From positions 156,493 through 220,492 of the forward strand of contig NZ_RSCL01000006.1 of NCBI RefSeq assembly GCF_003991905.1: a stretch of 64,000 nt of DNA, in the 5' to 3' direction. Origin of the DNA: Dulcicalothrix desertica PCC 7102. GTDB taxonomy: Bacteria > Cyanobacteriota > Cyanobacteriia > Cyanobacteriales > Nostocaceae. Within the stretch, counting starts at the first letter, position 1. Each line of letters starts with the position of its first letter. This document shows, piece after piece, positions 18,989 through 27,956 of the stretch. The notes below the pieces were generated by a model, which saw only the letters and a program-made list of their open reading frames with translations, was not told the origin of the DNA and made no database searches. The translations under genes and the position numbers were made by a program.

Positions 18989-20260
18989 ATGTTTGATGAC
19001 TTCTACTGGCGGCAAAGGCGGACAATAGAGGTTTTATCGTCGCTTAGTCATAGAAATGGCGAATTAAGCGAATATTTAAAAGAAATAGCTTGTGGTGTAA
19101 ATGAGTTAATTAGTATTGATTGGTCTGTTGTAACTATTTGTCAGCAAGGTTTTGGCAAGGTACTAGCTAGTAGTATAGATTTAGGTAGAGAAATAGGTAC
19201 TTATTCTGTACATGGTCAATTATCCGGAACAGTTATAGAAACTGGACGCAGTTTAATAGTCGAAGATACTAAGTGCTGTACAGAATATGGTCAAGCTCCA
19301 GAAGGTTATCAAGCTTACTTAGGAATACCATTGCGTACTTCTCATTCAGGAGTTATTGGAACAATTTGCTCATTTCATAAAGAACCACGCACTTTTTCTC
19401 CTTCAGAAGTTAATATAGTGGAATTATTTGCAGAACGTGCCGCTACAGCAATAGATAATTATCATCTTTATAAACAACAGCAGCAATTTAATGAACTATT
19501 AGAAGCTGAAGTCGCGCAGAGAACTGAAGAATTAAAAGCAGCACAAGCTCAACTGGTAGAACAAGAACGTCTTGCGGCAATTGGTGAATTTGCTGCTTGT
19601 ATTATCCATGAAATTCGCAATCCTTTGACAACCATGAAAATGGGATTGAATTATTTTAATAAACTGGATTTGAATGATGCTGCAAAATTACGATTATCTC
19701 TAGCGCTAGATGAAGGTAATCGTTTAGAAAGATTATTACAAGAAATATTACTTTACGCTAAACCCCAAGCTTTACAAGTGGCGCCAATTTGTCTCAACGA
19801 ATTCGTCACATGTCTTATAGAGTTTCTGCATATGCCAGAGGCAGAGGGAAGATATATAAAATTTACTCCTGCAAGTACGAACGTTCATGTACTCGGAGAT
19901 AAAGACAAGCTAAAACAAGTATTAATAAATATAATCCGTAATGCTTATGAAGCTGTTGCTGTGGAAGATACGATTAAGTTAGATATAGTATCAAATATTA
20001 ATCAAGTTACAATCAATGTGTATAATGGTGGCGCTATAATAGAACCAGAGGTTTTATCTAAACTAACTCAACCATTTTATTCAACAAAACCGGATGGTAC
20101 AGGACTGGGACTTGCAATAACTAAACGTATTGTTGAAGCACATGGTGGGAAGTTAGTGATTATATCTAATTTTGAACAAGGAACAATTGTAAGTATAATA
20201 TTACCTATGTTGGGTTCTGTTCCTCCATCCAACCTACAAATCATCAACAAGGTAAAATAA
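18989..20260 (+). CDS. GAF-domain sensor histidine kinase
   Basis: 423 residues, soluble. A GAF domain covers about 15-160 (GVIGTICSFHKEPRTFSPSEVNIVELFAERAATAIDNY), a coiled coil about 165-200 follows, then the H-box IHEIRNPLTTMKMG (phospho-His about 215) and an HATPase domain with NIIRNAYEA (N box), PFYSTKPDGTGLGLAITKRIVEAHGG (F/G boxes). The GAF region has no obvious chromophore Cys motif. The final 17 or so residues (MLGSVPPSNLQIINKVK) are encoded by a family D repeat. The gene ends 17 bases inside the convergent kinase gene. Confidence 0.9.
   Translation: MFDDFYWRQRRTIEVLSSLSHRNGELSEYLKEIACGVNELISIDWSVVTICQQGFGKVLASSIDLGREIGTYSVHGQLSGTVIETGRSLIVEDTKCCTEYGQAPEGYQAYLGIPLRTSHSGVIGTICSFHKEPRTFSPSEVNIVELFAERAATAIDNYHLYKQQQQFNELLEAEVAQRTEELKAAQAQLVEQERLAAIGEFAACIIHEIRNPLTTMKMGLNYFNKLDLNDAAKLRLSLALDEGNRLERLLQEILLYAKPQALQVAPICLNEFVTCLIEFLHMPEAEGRYIKFTPASTNVHVLGDKDKLKQVLINIIRNAYEAVAVEDTIKLDIVSNINQVTINVYNGGAIIEPEVLSKLTQPFYSTKPDGTGLGLAITKRIVEAHGGKLVIISNFEQGTIVSIILPMLGSVPPSNLQIINKVK
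20209..20237 (+). repeat. Family D repeat inside a kinase 3' end
   Basis: GTTGGGTTCTGTTCCTCCAT followed by CCAACCTAC. It is read through in a frame without a stop and provides the C-terminal tail of the histidine kinase. Confidence 0.7.
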
Positions 20261-21662
20261 TGGTAAATACACTTCCTTGATTTATTTTAGAACTCACCAT
20301 AACTGTACCCCCCATACTTTCTATAAAGCTTTTAACAATTGATAAACCTAAACCAGTACCACCATTGGAACTGCGCGCGTCATCTACACGATAAAATCGT
20401 TCAAAAATTCTAGATTGATGTTGTAAGGGTATACCATAGCCATTGTCAAAAACTTCAATTATGCCCTCGTTTTTAATTTGCTTTAATTTTATAATTATAG
20501 GTGTATCTTGATGAGAATATTTGATTGCATTGTCAATCAAGTTAAGTAACACTTTTTCAAGTTTATTGCTATCTGCTTTTACAATAATTTGATGAGTAGG
20601 CGCCTCAATTTCAATTTGTCTATTACTATTTTTATATGCCATTTCCACAACATCAGAAACTATGTCATTTAACGTGCAAGGTTTAATATCAAAATGCCCA
20701 TATCTACTATCGATTCTAACTAAGTCGAGTAAATCTTGTAATATATGAATAGTACGTTCTGCTTCTGATGCTGCTGTTTGCAAAGCTTCTTTCTGAATTT
20801 CGGTTAAATTTTGTTGTCTTCTTAGCACACTTTGTAAATATCCATATACAACAGTTAAAGGTGTTCGCAGTTCATGAGAAATATTACTGGTAAATTGTCG
20901 TTCTTTTTCCCAAGCTTGAGATAATCGAGACAACATCATATTAACAGTTTGAGCGAGTTCTTTGACCTCTGTCGGCGCCTGAGCAAGGTGTAATTTATAT
21001 GAGTCTAAATCTTCTGCTTGAATTACTGCCGTCATTTGACTAATTTGCCGTAGAGGTTGGAGGGAATTTTTAATGTAGAATGCAATTGTTGCTGATATTA
21101 TTACAATTACCACAATTCCAGCGATACCTACATTATGTAGCAGTGTGACAAACATGGTTTGGTCACGGGTAATATCTTGTGCTATAGAAATTTCACCTAT
21201 TAACTCACCTTTGATTCTTAATTTTTCACCGCATAAAACGAAGTAATGTCCTTTAACTGCGTAAATTTCTGCTTTATCAGGCATTTCTGTAAGAGAAATT
21301 AATTTAGCAATGTTAGAGCCAGATACAGGATTTAAATTATTTGATTTAGCTACTATTTGATTTGTATCTTGACTTTTTACCCATAATAAAGTGTCATTTT
21401 CTGTTCGATTGTCAATTGCTTTTTGTAATGCAGTCTCAATTGGCAACATCTCGCTGTAAACTTCGACATCGCGCGGTAGACGTGAAGCGATTTCCTGAAT
21501 ATTCCGCTTATGACTATCGATTAAAATTCGTTGCATTTTCCAACCAGTCCAAGTAGCAAGACCAGCTAATCCAAAAGCCGAAACTATAATAATACCGATT
21601 GTCAAACGAAATTGTAGTGAAAAAGAGTCAATTTTAGGAAATAATCTGTTGAATCTACTCAC
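20244..21662 (-). CDS. HAMP-domain membrane sensor histidine kinase
   Basis: About 472 residues from a GTG at 21662 whose GTGA overlaps the stop of the DUF4079 gene; an ATG ending at 21692 would give 482 residues and a 34-base overlap. N-terminal TM helix (FRLTIGIIIVSAFGLAGLATWTGW), a periplasmic region of about 120 residues, a second TM (VGIAGIVVIVIISATIAFYI), HAMP linker (QISQMTAVIQAEDLDSYKLHLA), H-box FTSNISHELRTPLTVVYGYL and HATPase (LLNLIDNAIKYS, DNGYGIP, GGTGLGLSIVKSFIESMGG). Upstream coupling to the membrane protein suggests joint sensing (inference). Confidence 0.9.
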   Translation of the reverse strand: MSRFNRLFPKIDSFSLQFRLTIGIIIVSAFGLAGLATWTGWKMQRILIDSHKRNIQEIASRLPRDVEVYSEMLPIETALQKAIDNRTENDTLLWVKSQDTNQIVAKSNNLNPVSGSNIAKLISLTEMPDKAEIYAVKGHYFVLCGEKLRIKGELIGEISIAQDITRDQTMFVTLLHNVGIAGIVVIVIISATIAFYIKNSLQPLRQISQMTAVIQAEDLDSYKLHLAQAPTEVKELAQTVNMMLSRLSQAWEKERQFTSNISHELRTPLTVVYGYLQSVLRRQQNLTEIQKEALQTAASEAERTIHILQDLLDLVRIDSRYGHFDIKPCTLNDIVSDVVEMAYKNSNRQIEIEAPTHQIIVKADSNKLEKVLLNLIDNAIKYSHQDTPIIIKLKQIKNEGIIEVFDNGYGIPLQHQSRIFERFYRVDDARSSNGGTGLGLSIVKSFIESMGGTVMVSSKINQGSVFTIILPC

Positions 21663-22378
21663 TTTTTTAATTCCGGTTGAGATATAGGACAAGTTTTATT
21701 AACAAAATCACACTTATAAATATAAGGTTCTTGCCAACTTAAAGGAATTTCTAATAAGTCTCGTGTCCCTGTCATTGCTTGTCCCATAAATAATAATAAA
21801 GCAACGCAATTTAAAATCGTGTGAATTAGGCGCCAGCGATGGGACTTATCTTTATAAATTTCGGGTACAATCGCTAAAGAGAAAATCATTAGCATTGCCG
21901 CAGCCATACCGATATAGTAATGCGACCAAAACCACTCGTTATCACGACGAAACACTCCGTCTTGAAACCCTAAAATTATCAAACCCGCACCTGTAAGAGT
22001 TGCAAATACAGACCGCCATAGCTTTGTATTCGCACGGTAGAGCAATACTAAAGATGTAATAGTCGCTACAAACATCAACAAAATAAAAATTACCTGAAAC
22101 GGCGCCTTGCTCCAAACTTGATTCGTGATAATATTTTTGCCGATGGGATAAGCTAATCCTAGCAAAGTAAGTCCGACAATGGCGCCTGTTAGCCAACTCC
22201 CCAATTGTTTATGTTCAACACCAACCGACGCTGGAATTTTGCTCTTACCTGCACTTTTGCTCTGTAAACGACGCTGACGTGTTGCCCAGGCAAAGTTAAC
22301 CACAATGCCAAGTAACGGAAAAACAAAGAATATAGCTATGAAAGGATGAACAAGTCCTAGAAAATCTACTAAGTCCAT
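21659..22378 (-). CDS. DUF4079 family membrane protein
   Basis: 239 residues from MDLVDFLGLVHP; the start is fixed by AAGGTGG six bases upstream. An ATG ending at 22438 in the same frame is open but lacks this site. Six hydrophobic segments are visible (PFIAIFFVFPLLGIVVNFAWA, WLTGAIVGLTLLGLAYPIG, VIFILLMFVATITSLVLLY and others). Histidines in the first and later helices (LVHPF, WSHYYIGM, RLIHTILN) may bind haem, as in related cytochrome b561-like membrane proteins; this is an impression only. Translationally coupled to the kinase gene. Confidence 0.82.
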   Translation of the reverse strand: MDLVDFLGLVHPFIAIFFVFPLLGIVVNFAWATRQRRLQSKSAGKSKIPASVGVEHKQLGSWLTGAIVGLTLLGLAYPIGKNIITNQVWSKAPFQVIFILLMFVATITSLVLLYRANTKLWRSVFATLTGAGLIILGFQDGVFRRDNEWFWSHYYIGMAAAMLMIFSLAIVPEIYKDKSHRWRLIHTILNCVALLLFMGQAMTGTRDLLEIPLSWQEPYIYKCDFVNKTCPISQPELKK

Positions 22379-22438
22379 ATAACCACCTTTTGACATGTCC
22401 CTGTTTGCGATAAGAACAATTATCGATGGTGTTGCCAA

Positions 22439-22946
22439 GAACTAAATTATGTATAGCTGAAAATTTATATAAATTTAGAAATATTTTTTCTTAGCTCTTT
22501 CTCAGCTTATTCTCATCTTAAGAAATTTGGATGCGTTACGGTTAGTATCGTTAGTGTGCTATTACGTGTTGTTGCTCTAAGCTTTACCGCTATTTAACGA
22601 AATATTAAATGTAAGGGACTTCCAAAAAAATAATTCTTCAAAAATCAGTTAAGAAGAGGCTGATAACAAATGAGAATAATAATCACTGGTTCAAGCTATA
22701 ACGTGACTATATCTTCCAAACTTTCGTCTTAAAAACCAACTTATTAACAACTATTATTTTCTGCTCAAGTTGAACGGGAGCAAGCACTGTCAAGGTTTAC
22801 TTAAACTTTAGCAATATAGGTAAATTGTACTATATTTACAGTCTTATGGATCAAAATGGTATAGTCACAGGTGCCATTATCGAGATATACATAAACGCAA
22901 GCTATAACAAAAGTAAAGGAAAAGCAACAAGAGGAACAGGGGGAAG
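22439..22946. other. Long intergenic region with Fur-like site and MITE end
   Basis: 508 bases, AT-rich. It has a solitary copy of the inverted-repeat end AAGGGACTTCCAAAAAA (about 22614-22630), matching the ends of the element at 42799-42921, and an AATGAGAATAATAATCA motif at 22669-22685. No ORF of merit. Confidence 0.5.
22669..22685. promoter_or_regulatory. Possible Fur box
   Basis: AATGAGAATAATAATCA; read on the other strand TGATTATTATTCTCATT, which is identical to the motif at 37094-37110. The form is close to the 7-1-7 Fur pattern (TGAtAAT-N-ATtATCA). It lies upstream of both the DUF4079 gene and the HicB gene. Binding is not shown. Confidence 0.35.
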
Positions 22947-23165
22947 ATGAGTCAATTTAAGTATCAGATGCTTATTCAATGGTCAGAAGAAGATAACTGC
23001 TTTCTAGTAGGGTTTCCTGATTTTTCTGGACAACGTTGGCGGACTCATGGTGATACCTATGAAGAAGCTCTTACAAATGGCATTGAAGCTTTGGAGTCTT
23101 TAATTATAGCTTATAAAGCAACAGGTGAACCTCTTCCAGAACCAACAGTTAGTAAAGCCGCTTAA
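22947..23165 (+). CDS. HicB-like antitoxin family protein
   Basis: 72 residues with the HicB fold signature: YQMLIQWSEEDNCFLVGFPDFSGQRWRTHGDTYEEALTNGIEALESLI. No HicA toxin of the usual 60-80 residues is found on either side, so it is an orphan, as is frequent in cyanobacteria. It has no C-terminal DNA-binding helix-turn-helix or ribbon-helix-helix. ATG has GGGGGAAG upstream. A role in toxin neutralisation is therefore uncertain. Confidence 0.85.
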   Translation: MSQFKYQMLIQWSEEDNCFLVGFPDFSGQRWRTHGDTYEEALTNGIEALESLIIAYKATGEPLPEPTVSKAA

Positions 23166-23279
23166 CAGGGTAGATTTTAAATCTGATAAAAGCTTAGAAT
23201 AACTTATAAAATATGTGCAGGCACCTTAAACGATTACACAAGCCTTGAAGAGCAGCTATTTAAATTAAAGTCACAACAT

Positions 23280-24161
23280 ATGAAAGGATTTGGATTTCAA
23301 AAAGAAAAACGTCTGCTTATTAAAATAATTAGCAGTCACAATTCAAAGGCGTATCAAGAATTTATAGGAAAGCTATGTTGGAAATTTGGAGCAGAACGCA
23401 TATCAGATTTATTTATAAATGAAGTTCTACCTGCCTTATCGCCAGAGGATTTTAAATGGTGCTATAAAACAATGTTGGGTCAGACAGGCTACGAGCGCAT
23501 GAAGCAAGAAATGATGAATACCCTTTCTCAAATGCTTATTGATAAAGGTTATACACCAGGCAAAGATTTTAGTATTAATCCAGAAGGCGGAGTAATACTT
23601 AATAATAATGCGAGTGAAGCTCTTTTGGCTGATATTCCAGAAGATTTGAGAGTCAGCATTCGTGCAGAATTTAAACCAATTACACTACCTGATGCTTTAG
23701 ATAGTTTAGAAAAACATTTAGGAGTGCCGTTTCGTGAGCGACTACTTCAAAGAGTAAGTGACCGCTTATTAAGCTTAAGTGATAATGAAGCTGCTACATA
23801 CTTGGCAGTGATGTCATGTGGGTTCGAGGATAGAACACAAATTGAATTATTTTCTATCCTTCTTAGCCATGTGGCAGAAGTATATCCAGAGCGGATTCAG
23901 GGAATTTTAGATGAGATGAAGAAACCTGATGATTTAGATAGCTCAAAATCAACCCATAAAGTAATGCTTGATTTAATCAGCGCGGCTGGTGGGGAGGATG
24001 AATTGAGACCTCACCCTGATCATCCTAATGACCCTGATGAAGGTCTTATTTCCCGTCGTGGGCTTGAGATTTTTGCCCAGGTATGGCGTGGTGAACGTTC
24101 GGTTTATGAAGTAATTGCCGTGCTTGATAGAGTAACGAAGAAGTATCAGGAGCAACAATAA
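23280..24161 (+). CDS. Protein of unknown function, 293 residues
   Basis: Mostly helical, acidic, soluble. No domain recognised. Visible stretches: MKGFGFQKEKRLLIKIISSHN at the start, DLFINEVLPALSPEDFKWC, MLIDKGYTPGKDFSINPEGGVILNNNA, and RRGLEIFAQVWRGERSVYEVIAVLDRV at the end. The central HLGVPFRERLLQRVSDRLLSLSDNEAATYLAV region may be an alpha-helical repeat. The C-terminal 30 residues look like a small separate module. It lies in an accessory stretch between an orphan HicB and a pentapeptide protein. Confidence 0.65.
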   Translation: MKGFGFQKEKRLLIKIISSHNSKAYQEFIGKLCWKFGAERISDLFINEVLPALSPEDFKWCYKTMLGQTGYERMKQEMMNTLSQMLIDKGYTPGKDFSINPEGGVILNNNASEALLADIPEDLRVSIRAEFKPITLPDALDSLEKHLGVPFRERLLQRVSDRLLSLSDNEAATYLAVMSCGFEDRTQIELFSILLSHVAEVYPERIQGILDEMKKPDDLDSSKSTHKVMLDLISAAGGEDELRPHPDHPNDPDEGLISRRGLEIFAQVWRGERSVYEVIAVLDRVTKKYQEQQ

Positions 24162-24165
24162 AATC

Positions 24166-25428
24166 TTAGCGACCAGTCAGAACCCCAGAGCGATCCCCTA
24201 TAGAGTCATTGAAAATAGCGCCTTTGTTTTCTAGGTCGCGTTCTACATCTTTAGATAGGTCAATATTATCTCCAAATATAGCGCCTTGTACTTTGACTCC
24301 GTTTAAATTAGTGCCACTCATTTTTACACCAACTAAGTTGGCATTACTCAAATCAGCATCATTTAAATTTGCACCACTTAAGTCAGCATTTTCCATAAAC
24401 GCACCAATCAAGTTAGCACCGCTTAAGTTAGCATTGCTTAGGTTAGCATTACTCAGGTCAGCATTACTCAGGTTTCGTCCAACATATCCAAAATTTACAA
24501 TTTCCCAAACTTGATGCCATTTTGTATCAAGTTTTGTTTTGTTGTTAATTGTTACCTCTCTTAAGTTAGCTGCACTTAAATCGGCATTACGGAGATCAGC
24601 ATTGCTAAGATCAGCATAACTTAGATCAACAGCAGTTAGGTCGGCGCCATTTAGATCTGCGCTATTAAGAAATGCATTATTTAATGCTGCATAGCTCAGG
24701 TCAGCATCGCGTAATGTGGCATAACTAAGGTTTGCAAATACTAGATTGGCACCACTTAGGTCTGCACCATTCAAATTAGCATGACTGAGGCGAGCAGCCA
24801 CTAACTTTATAAAGCTGAGGTCAGCACCGCTTAAATCAGCACTATACAAATCCGCGTAGCTTGAATCAGCATAACTTAAGTTAGTGTTACTTAAGTCACC
24901 ACCACTTAAGTTTGCATCTTTTAATTCAGCCTCACTCAAGTTCGCAGCCTTCAGATTAGCCTTGCTTAAGTTAGCACTGTTGAGGTTTGTCTTACTTAAA
25001 TTGGCAGCGTTCAAATCAGCATTGTTGAGATTAAAACTACTCAAGTATGCCCCAGAAAAATCTTTAGAAGGCAATTTAAGATAATCATCAGGTAACGGTA
25101 GCGAATCTTGATCAATTTCTTCGCTACTGATAGAGTTAGCTACATCAGAACTATCAAAAAAAATCTTGACCTCAAAAATTAATCCATCCTCAGATTTTAA
25201 AAATGCATTTCGTAAATCAATCTCTCCTGAGCGAATTTCCTGAAATCTTTTTAATGATACTGGTAGATAAAGCCATAAATCAAAACCTGCCTCTTCGTCT
25301 ACCCAAAGTGCAAAATATATATTAAGTGATACATTTCGGCAGGAAAAAAGTCTTGGACCGTTATAGTAGCTGTATATTTCAATAGTATCAAGCTCGCCTA
25401 AATCAGTATTTTGTGGTAGATAACTCAT
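24166..25428 (-). CDS. Pentapeptide-repeat protein
   Basis: 420 residues. Residues about 1-120 form a non-repetitive domain (ALWVDEEAGFDLWLYLPVSLKRFQEIRSGEIDLRNAF) of unknown type. Residues about 125-285 and 320-400 are two blocks of A(D/N)LxX pentapeptides (ADLSGANLVFANLSYATLRDADLS), predicted to fold as a right-handed quadrilateral beta-helix. A spacer of about 35 residues (VTINNKTKLDTKWHQVWEIVNFGYVGRN) separates the blocks. The start overlaps the stop of the upstream gene by four bases (ATGA), so the two are likely translated together. Function unknown. Confidence 0.9.
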   Translation of the reverse strand: MSYLPQNTDLGELDTIEIYSYYNGPRLFSCRNVSLNIYFALWVDEEAGFDLWLYLPVSLKRFQEIRSGEIDLRNAFLKSEDGLIFEVKIFFDSSDVANSISSEEIDQDSLPLPDDYLKLPSKDFSGAYLSSFNLNNADLNAANLSKTNLNSANLSKANLKAANLSEAELKDANLSGGDLSNTNLSYADSSYADLYSADLSGADLSFIKLVAARLSHANLNGADLSGANLVFANLSYATLRDADLSYAALNNAFLNSADLNGADLTAVDLSYADLSNADLRNADLSAANLREVTINNKTKLDTKWHQVWEIVNFGYVGRNLSNADLSNANLSNANLSGANLIGAFMENADLSGANLNDADLSNANLVGVKMSGTNLNGVKVQGAIFGDNIDLSKDVERDLENKGAIFNDSIGDRSGVLTGR

Positions 25429-25838
25429 GATTCTATAGTAGATTCTGTAGAAAGATTAATGACTTTAAATATTTTCCAAGGGGTCGCCTCATTAAAAATC
25501 CACCAAGTATGATGAGTTGGCGAATCATGTGATGGAGTATGCTTTATTACTCCGTGTTCAGAAGTCAATTTACCCAATGCTGGTTTCATTTTCCGAAAAC
25601 CACGATGCCTTGAACGAGTATTTAAGAGGTCAGATATTTCTGTATAGACTGATAGACCACATGCTCTACACTCAACTTCATTTGGCTCAAAGGGTGGCTT
25701 GTCTTGATGTTTTTCGCGTTTTGAGAGAAAATCTTCTGGTTTAGGGGTATTATCATTTACAAGCATATATACATTTCCTGATGCTTCCTTTGCATCTTCT
25801 GGTGGACAGTCATGTGGTAGATGGTCACGAAACTTCAT
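25425..25838 (-). CDS. Small protein of unknown function upstream of the pentapeptide gene
   Basis: 137 residues, basic and polar. It contains VECRACGLSVYTEISDLL (a CxxC pair) and a His-rich SHDSPTHHTWWIFNEATPWKIF segment, compatible with metal binding, but no family was recognised. Its stop overlaps the start of the pentapeptide gene by four bases, so the pair is probably one operon. The N-terminus MKFRDHLPHDCPPEDAKEA has a third Cys. Confidence 0.65.
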   Translation of the reverse strand: MKFRDHLPHDCPPEDAKEASGNVYMLVNDNTPKPEDFLSKREKHQDKPPFEPNEVECRACGLSVYTEISDLLNTRSRHRGFRKMKPALGKLTSEHGVIKHTPSHDSPTHHTWWIFNEATPWKIFKVINLSTESTIES

Positions 25839-26157
25839 TAAGTACTTACCTAGCTCTAGTGATTAAATACAATATAATTTGGCATAGCAGGGTATTATAT
25901 ACTCGCTTTTTAATAATGTACTAATTGAAAAAGTCGGATTTTTCTCATTTTTCCAGTATAAACAAGCCGTATAACTGGTATTTTACTCTAAAGCCATCCA
26001 TACCCGCTATTTTGTAAACCGTGTAAGTTATCTACCACTTAACAACTAAGTTACAGTGGCAAAATATGTAATCCTAGATACTGCTGGTAAATAAGAGGTT
26101 ATATCTAATCAGTTAGCTATTGGCTACAATCAAAGCAAGCTTGGTAATAAACTTGTT
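25839..26157. other. Intergenic region without visible features
   Basis: 319 AT-rich bases. No repeat, RNA or operator was recognised. Confidence 0.4.
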
Positions 26158-26500
26158 ATGATAGCCATTCCCCAACAACCGCAAAAAATGACCGTCGAGG
26201 AGTACCTCGAATGGGAACTTCAGCAAGATGTTCGCTATGAGTACGTAAACGGCGAAGTCTTTGCCATGACTGGTGGTACAATCCCCCATAATGATATTGC
26301 ACTTAACCTTTACAGTGCCCTACGTCCTCATCTTCGTTCTAGGGGTTGAATGTGGCTTTATTATCCTTACACTGCTAGAGATATCGTCACTTTATCAAGC
26401 ATTGAGTTGGAGTTTCCGATTGAACTGCTTTATGAGGGTGTTGTATTTGATACGGAAGAATAAAAGCACCCTACCGTTGAATGGCACTTACTTAACAATT

Positions 26501-26529
26501 GTAGGTTGGGTGGAGGAACGGAACCCAAC
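26501..26529 (+). repeat. Family D repeat, left arm of an inverted pair
   Basis: GTAGGTTGGGTGGAGGAACG followed by GAACCCAAC. Together with 26549-26580 it forms an inverted pair of 80 bases between the two Uma2 tail copies. Confidence 0.75.
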
Positions 26530-26548
26530 AACTTTTCTAGCTTAGAGC

Positions 26549-26580
26549 GTTGGGTTCCGCAAAGCCTCCACCCAACCTAC
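26549..26580 (-). repeat. Family D repeat, right arm of an inverted pair
   Basis: GTTGGGTTCCGCAAAGCCTC followed by CACCCAACCTAC, inverted relative to 26501-26529. Confidence 0.75.
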
Positions 26581-26683
26581 AATCTGGAGATATAGTGACT
26601 TTATCGAGCATTGATTTGGAGTTTGCTATCGAAATACTGTATGAAGGTGTTGTATTTGAAGTAGAAGAGTAAAAGTACTTCCT

Positions 26684-27952
26684 ATGCGTACAGATATTTA
26701 CAATAGTCCTCAACGTCGGCGCCTGTTTCAATCTATGAAGATGGGGTGGTATGATGTGTGTCCCATTGAAGAGGGTACAGGTATACCTCTAAGTGAGCAA
26801 ACTGTTCCTTATGCGCTTTACCATTGTCACAAAGTTCCACAACAAACAATTGATGAAATTAGACAAGCTTCCGTTGCTGTAGGTAAAGTATTGATGCAAA
26901 GTTGGGATATTATTAGAAATCTAGATGAAGAAACGCTGTTAGATTACGGTTTTCCTGAAGAAAGTATTAAGCTAGTGAAATTTGATAGTTTACCACCATT
27001 CTGTATGCGCCTTGATTGGTGCTGGAATGAAGCTAAGGGTATTAAACAAGTTATTGAGACGAATCCTCAAACGCCTAGTTTTTGGTTTGAATGTACTGAA
27101 GGTAATACTAAAGTCGCTGAACATTTTAATTTGAAGGCGCCTATTTTTAATACCCAGCAAATATTAAGTTTATCTTTGAATCAACAAATTGAACGCGCGG
27201 CAAAGTATTTAAAAAAATCTCATACAGATTGTAATGTTACTTTTACAGCGTTGAATAATGCTGAAGATTTAGGTACAATGCGCTGGTTAAGTAGCCATTA
27301 TCACCATCAATCCACTGTTTTGCCGATTGAGTTTTTACGTATTAAAGATGGTAAATATCTCTTTGATTCTAGAACAGGTAAATCTATTGATGTTTTGTTT
27401 ATGTGGTATCCTGTGGAATGGGCGATTAATGATATTGATGAGGATGGGAATCGATTGTGGCAAGGATTGGAAGAACTTATTTTCAAAAAGAAAATAGTAA
27501 TTGTTAACTTTGCTTCGGCTTTTGCATTACAGCCTAAAAGTATTTTTGCTCTGATTTATGATTTGGGTTTGCAGTATTTAAGTTCAGAGAATGCTGAAAC
27601 TGTAATTAATTATTTCCCTAGAACATCGTTGAGTCAGCAAGATATTGGGGATACGTATTTCGCTAAACCTATTTTAGGACGCGAAGGTGAGGGTGGGTTT
27701 GCTGTTAAGTCTGGGAAGATGGTATATAGCAGTGAGAATAGTAATGATTGGTATAGGCGCCAGCAATTAGTTTATCAGCAGTTGTTGGAGTTGCCTAAGT
27801 TAGATGTTGGTGGGGAGTGGATGACGGCAGTTTGGGGTTCGTGGTTGTATAACGATGGTAATGATAAGTTGGTTTCTGGTGGTTTAGGAATAAGGGTGTC
27901 GCAAAGTGAGATTACCGATAATTTGGCTTACTGGTGTCCGGTTGGGTGTTAA
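26684..27952 (+). CDS. Glutathionylspermidine synthase-like ATP-grasp protein
   Basis: 422 residues with the plan of the GSP_synth C-terminal ligase (PF03738): CMRLDWCWNEAKGIKQVIETNPQTPSFWFECTEGN near 105-140 and a nucleotide-binding segment YFAKPILGREGEGGFAVKSG near 330-350. ATP-grasp enzymes of this family join a carboxylate to an amine. The amidase half of E. coli GspSA is absent, as in many bacterial homologues whose product is unknown. Start is ATG at 26684; the family D repeats and Uma2 debris lie directly upstream. Confidence 0.85.
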   Translation: MRTDIYNSPQRRRLFQSMKMGWYDVCPIEEGTGIPLSEQTVPYALYHCHKVPQQTIDEIRQASVAVGKVLMQSWDIIRNLDEETLLDYGFPEESIKLVKFDSLPPFCMRLDWCWNEAKGIKQVIETNPQTPSFWFECTEGNTKVAEHFNLKAPIFNTQQILSLSLNQQIERAAKYLKKSHTDCNVTFTALNNAEDLGTMRWLSSHYHHQSTVLPIEFLRIKDGKYLFDSRTGKSIDVLFMWYPVEWAINDIDEDGNRLWQGLEELIFKKKIVIVNFASAFALQPKSIFALIYDLGLQYLSSENAETVINYFPRTSLSQQDIGDTYFAKPILGREGEGGFAVKSGKMVYSSENSNDWYRRQQLVYQQLLELPKLDVGGEWMTAVWGSWLYNDGNDKLVSGGLGIRVSQSEITDNLAYWCPVGC

Positions 27953-27956
27953 TTTG

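Larger units (their letters stand above)
26158..26675 (+). pseudogene. Broken Uma2 (DUF820) family nuclease-like gene
   Basis: The first 62 codons (KMTVEEYLEWELQQDVRYEYVNGEVFAMTGGTIPHNDIALNLYSALRPHLRSRG) are a normal Uma2 N-terminus. The frame then stops at 26347-26349, and the catalytic middle of about 95 residues is missing. The C-terminal tail (ARDIVTLSSIELEFPIELLYEGVVF) follows at about 26376-26463. A second copy of that tail (GDIVTLSSIDLEFAIEILYEGVVFEVEE) lies at about 26586-26672. The two tails are separated by an inverted pair of family D repeats. The locus is decaying and not functional. Confidence 0.8.

Noticed and set aside
22947-23165. Complete HicAB toxin-antitoxin pair
   Set aside because: No HicA-like gene precedes or follows HicB; it is treated as an orphan.
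24166-25428. Open frames on the plus strand across the pentapeptide gene
   Set aside because: They are mirror translations of the repetitive minus-strand gene and show no independent start signals or composition.
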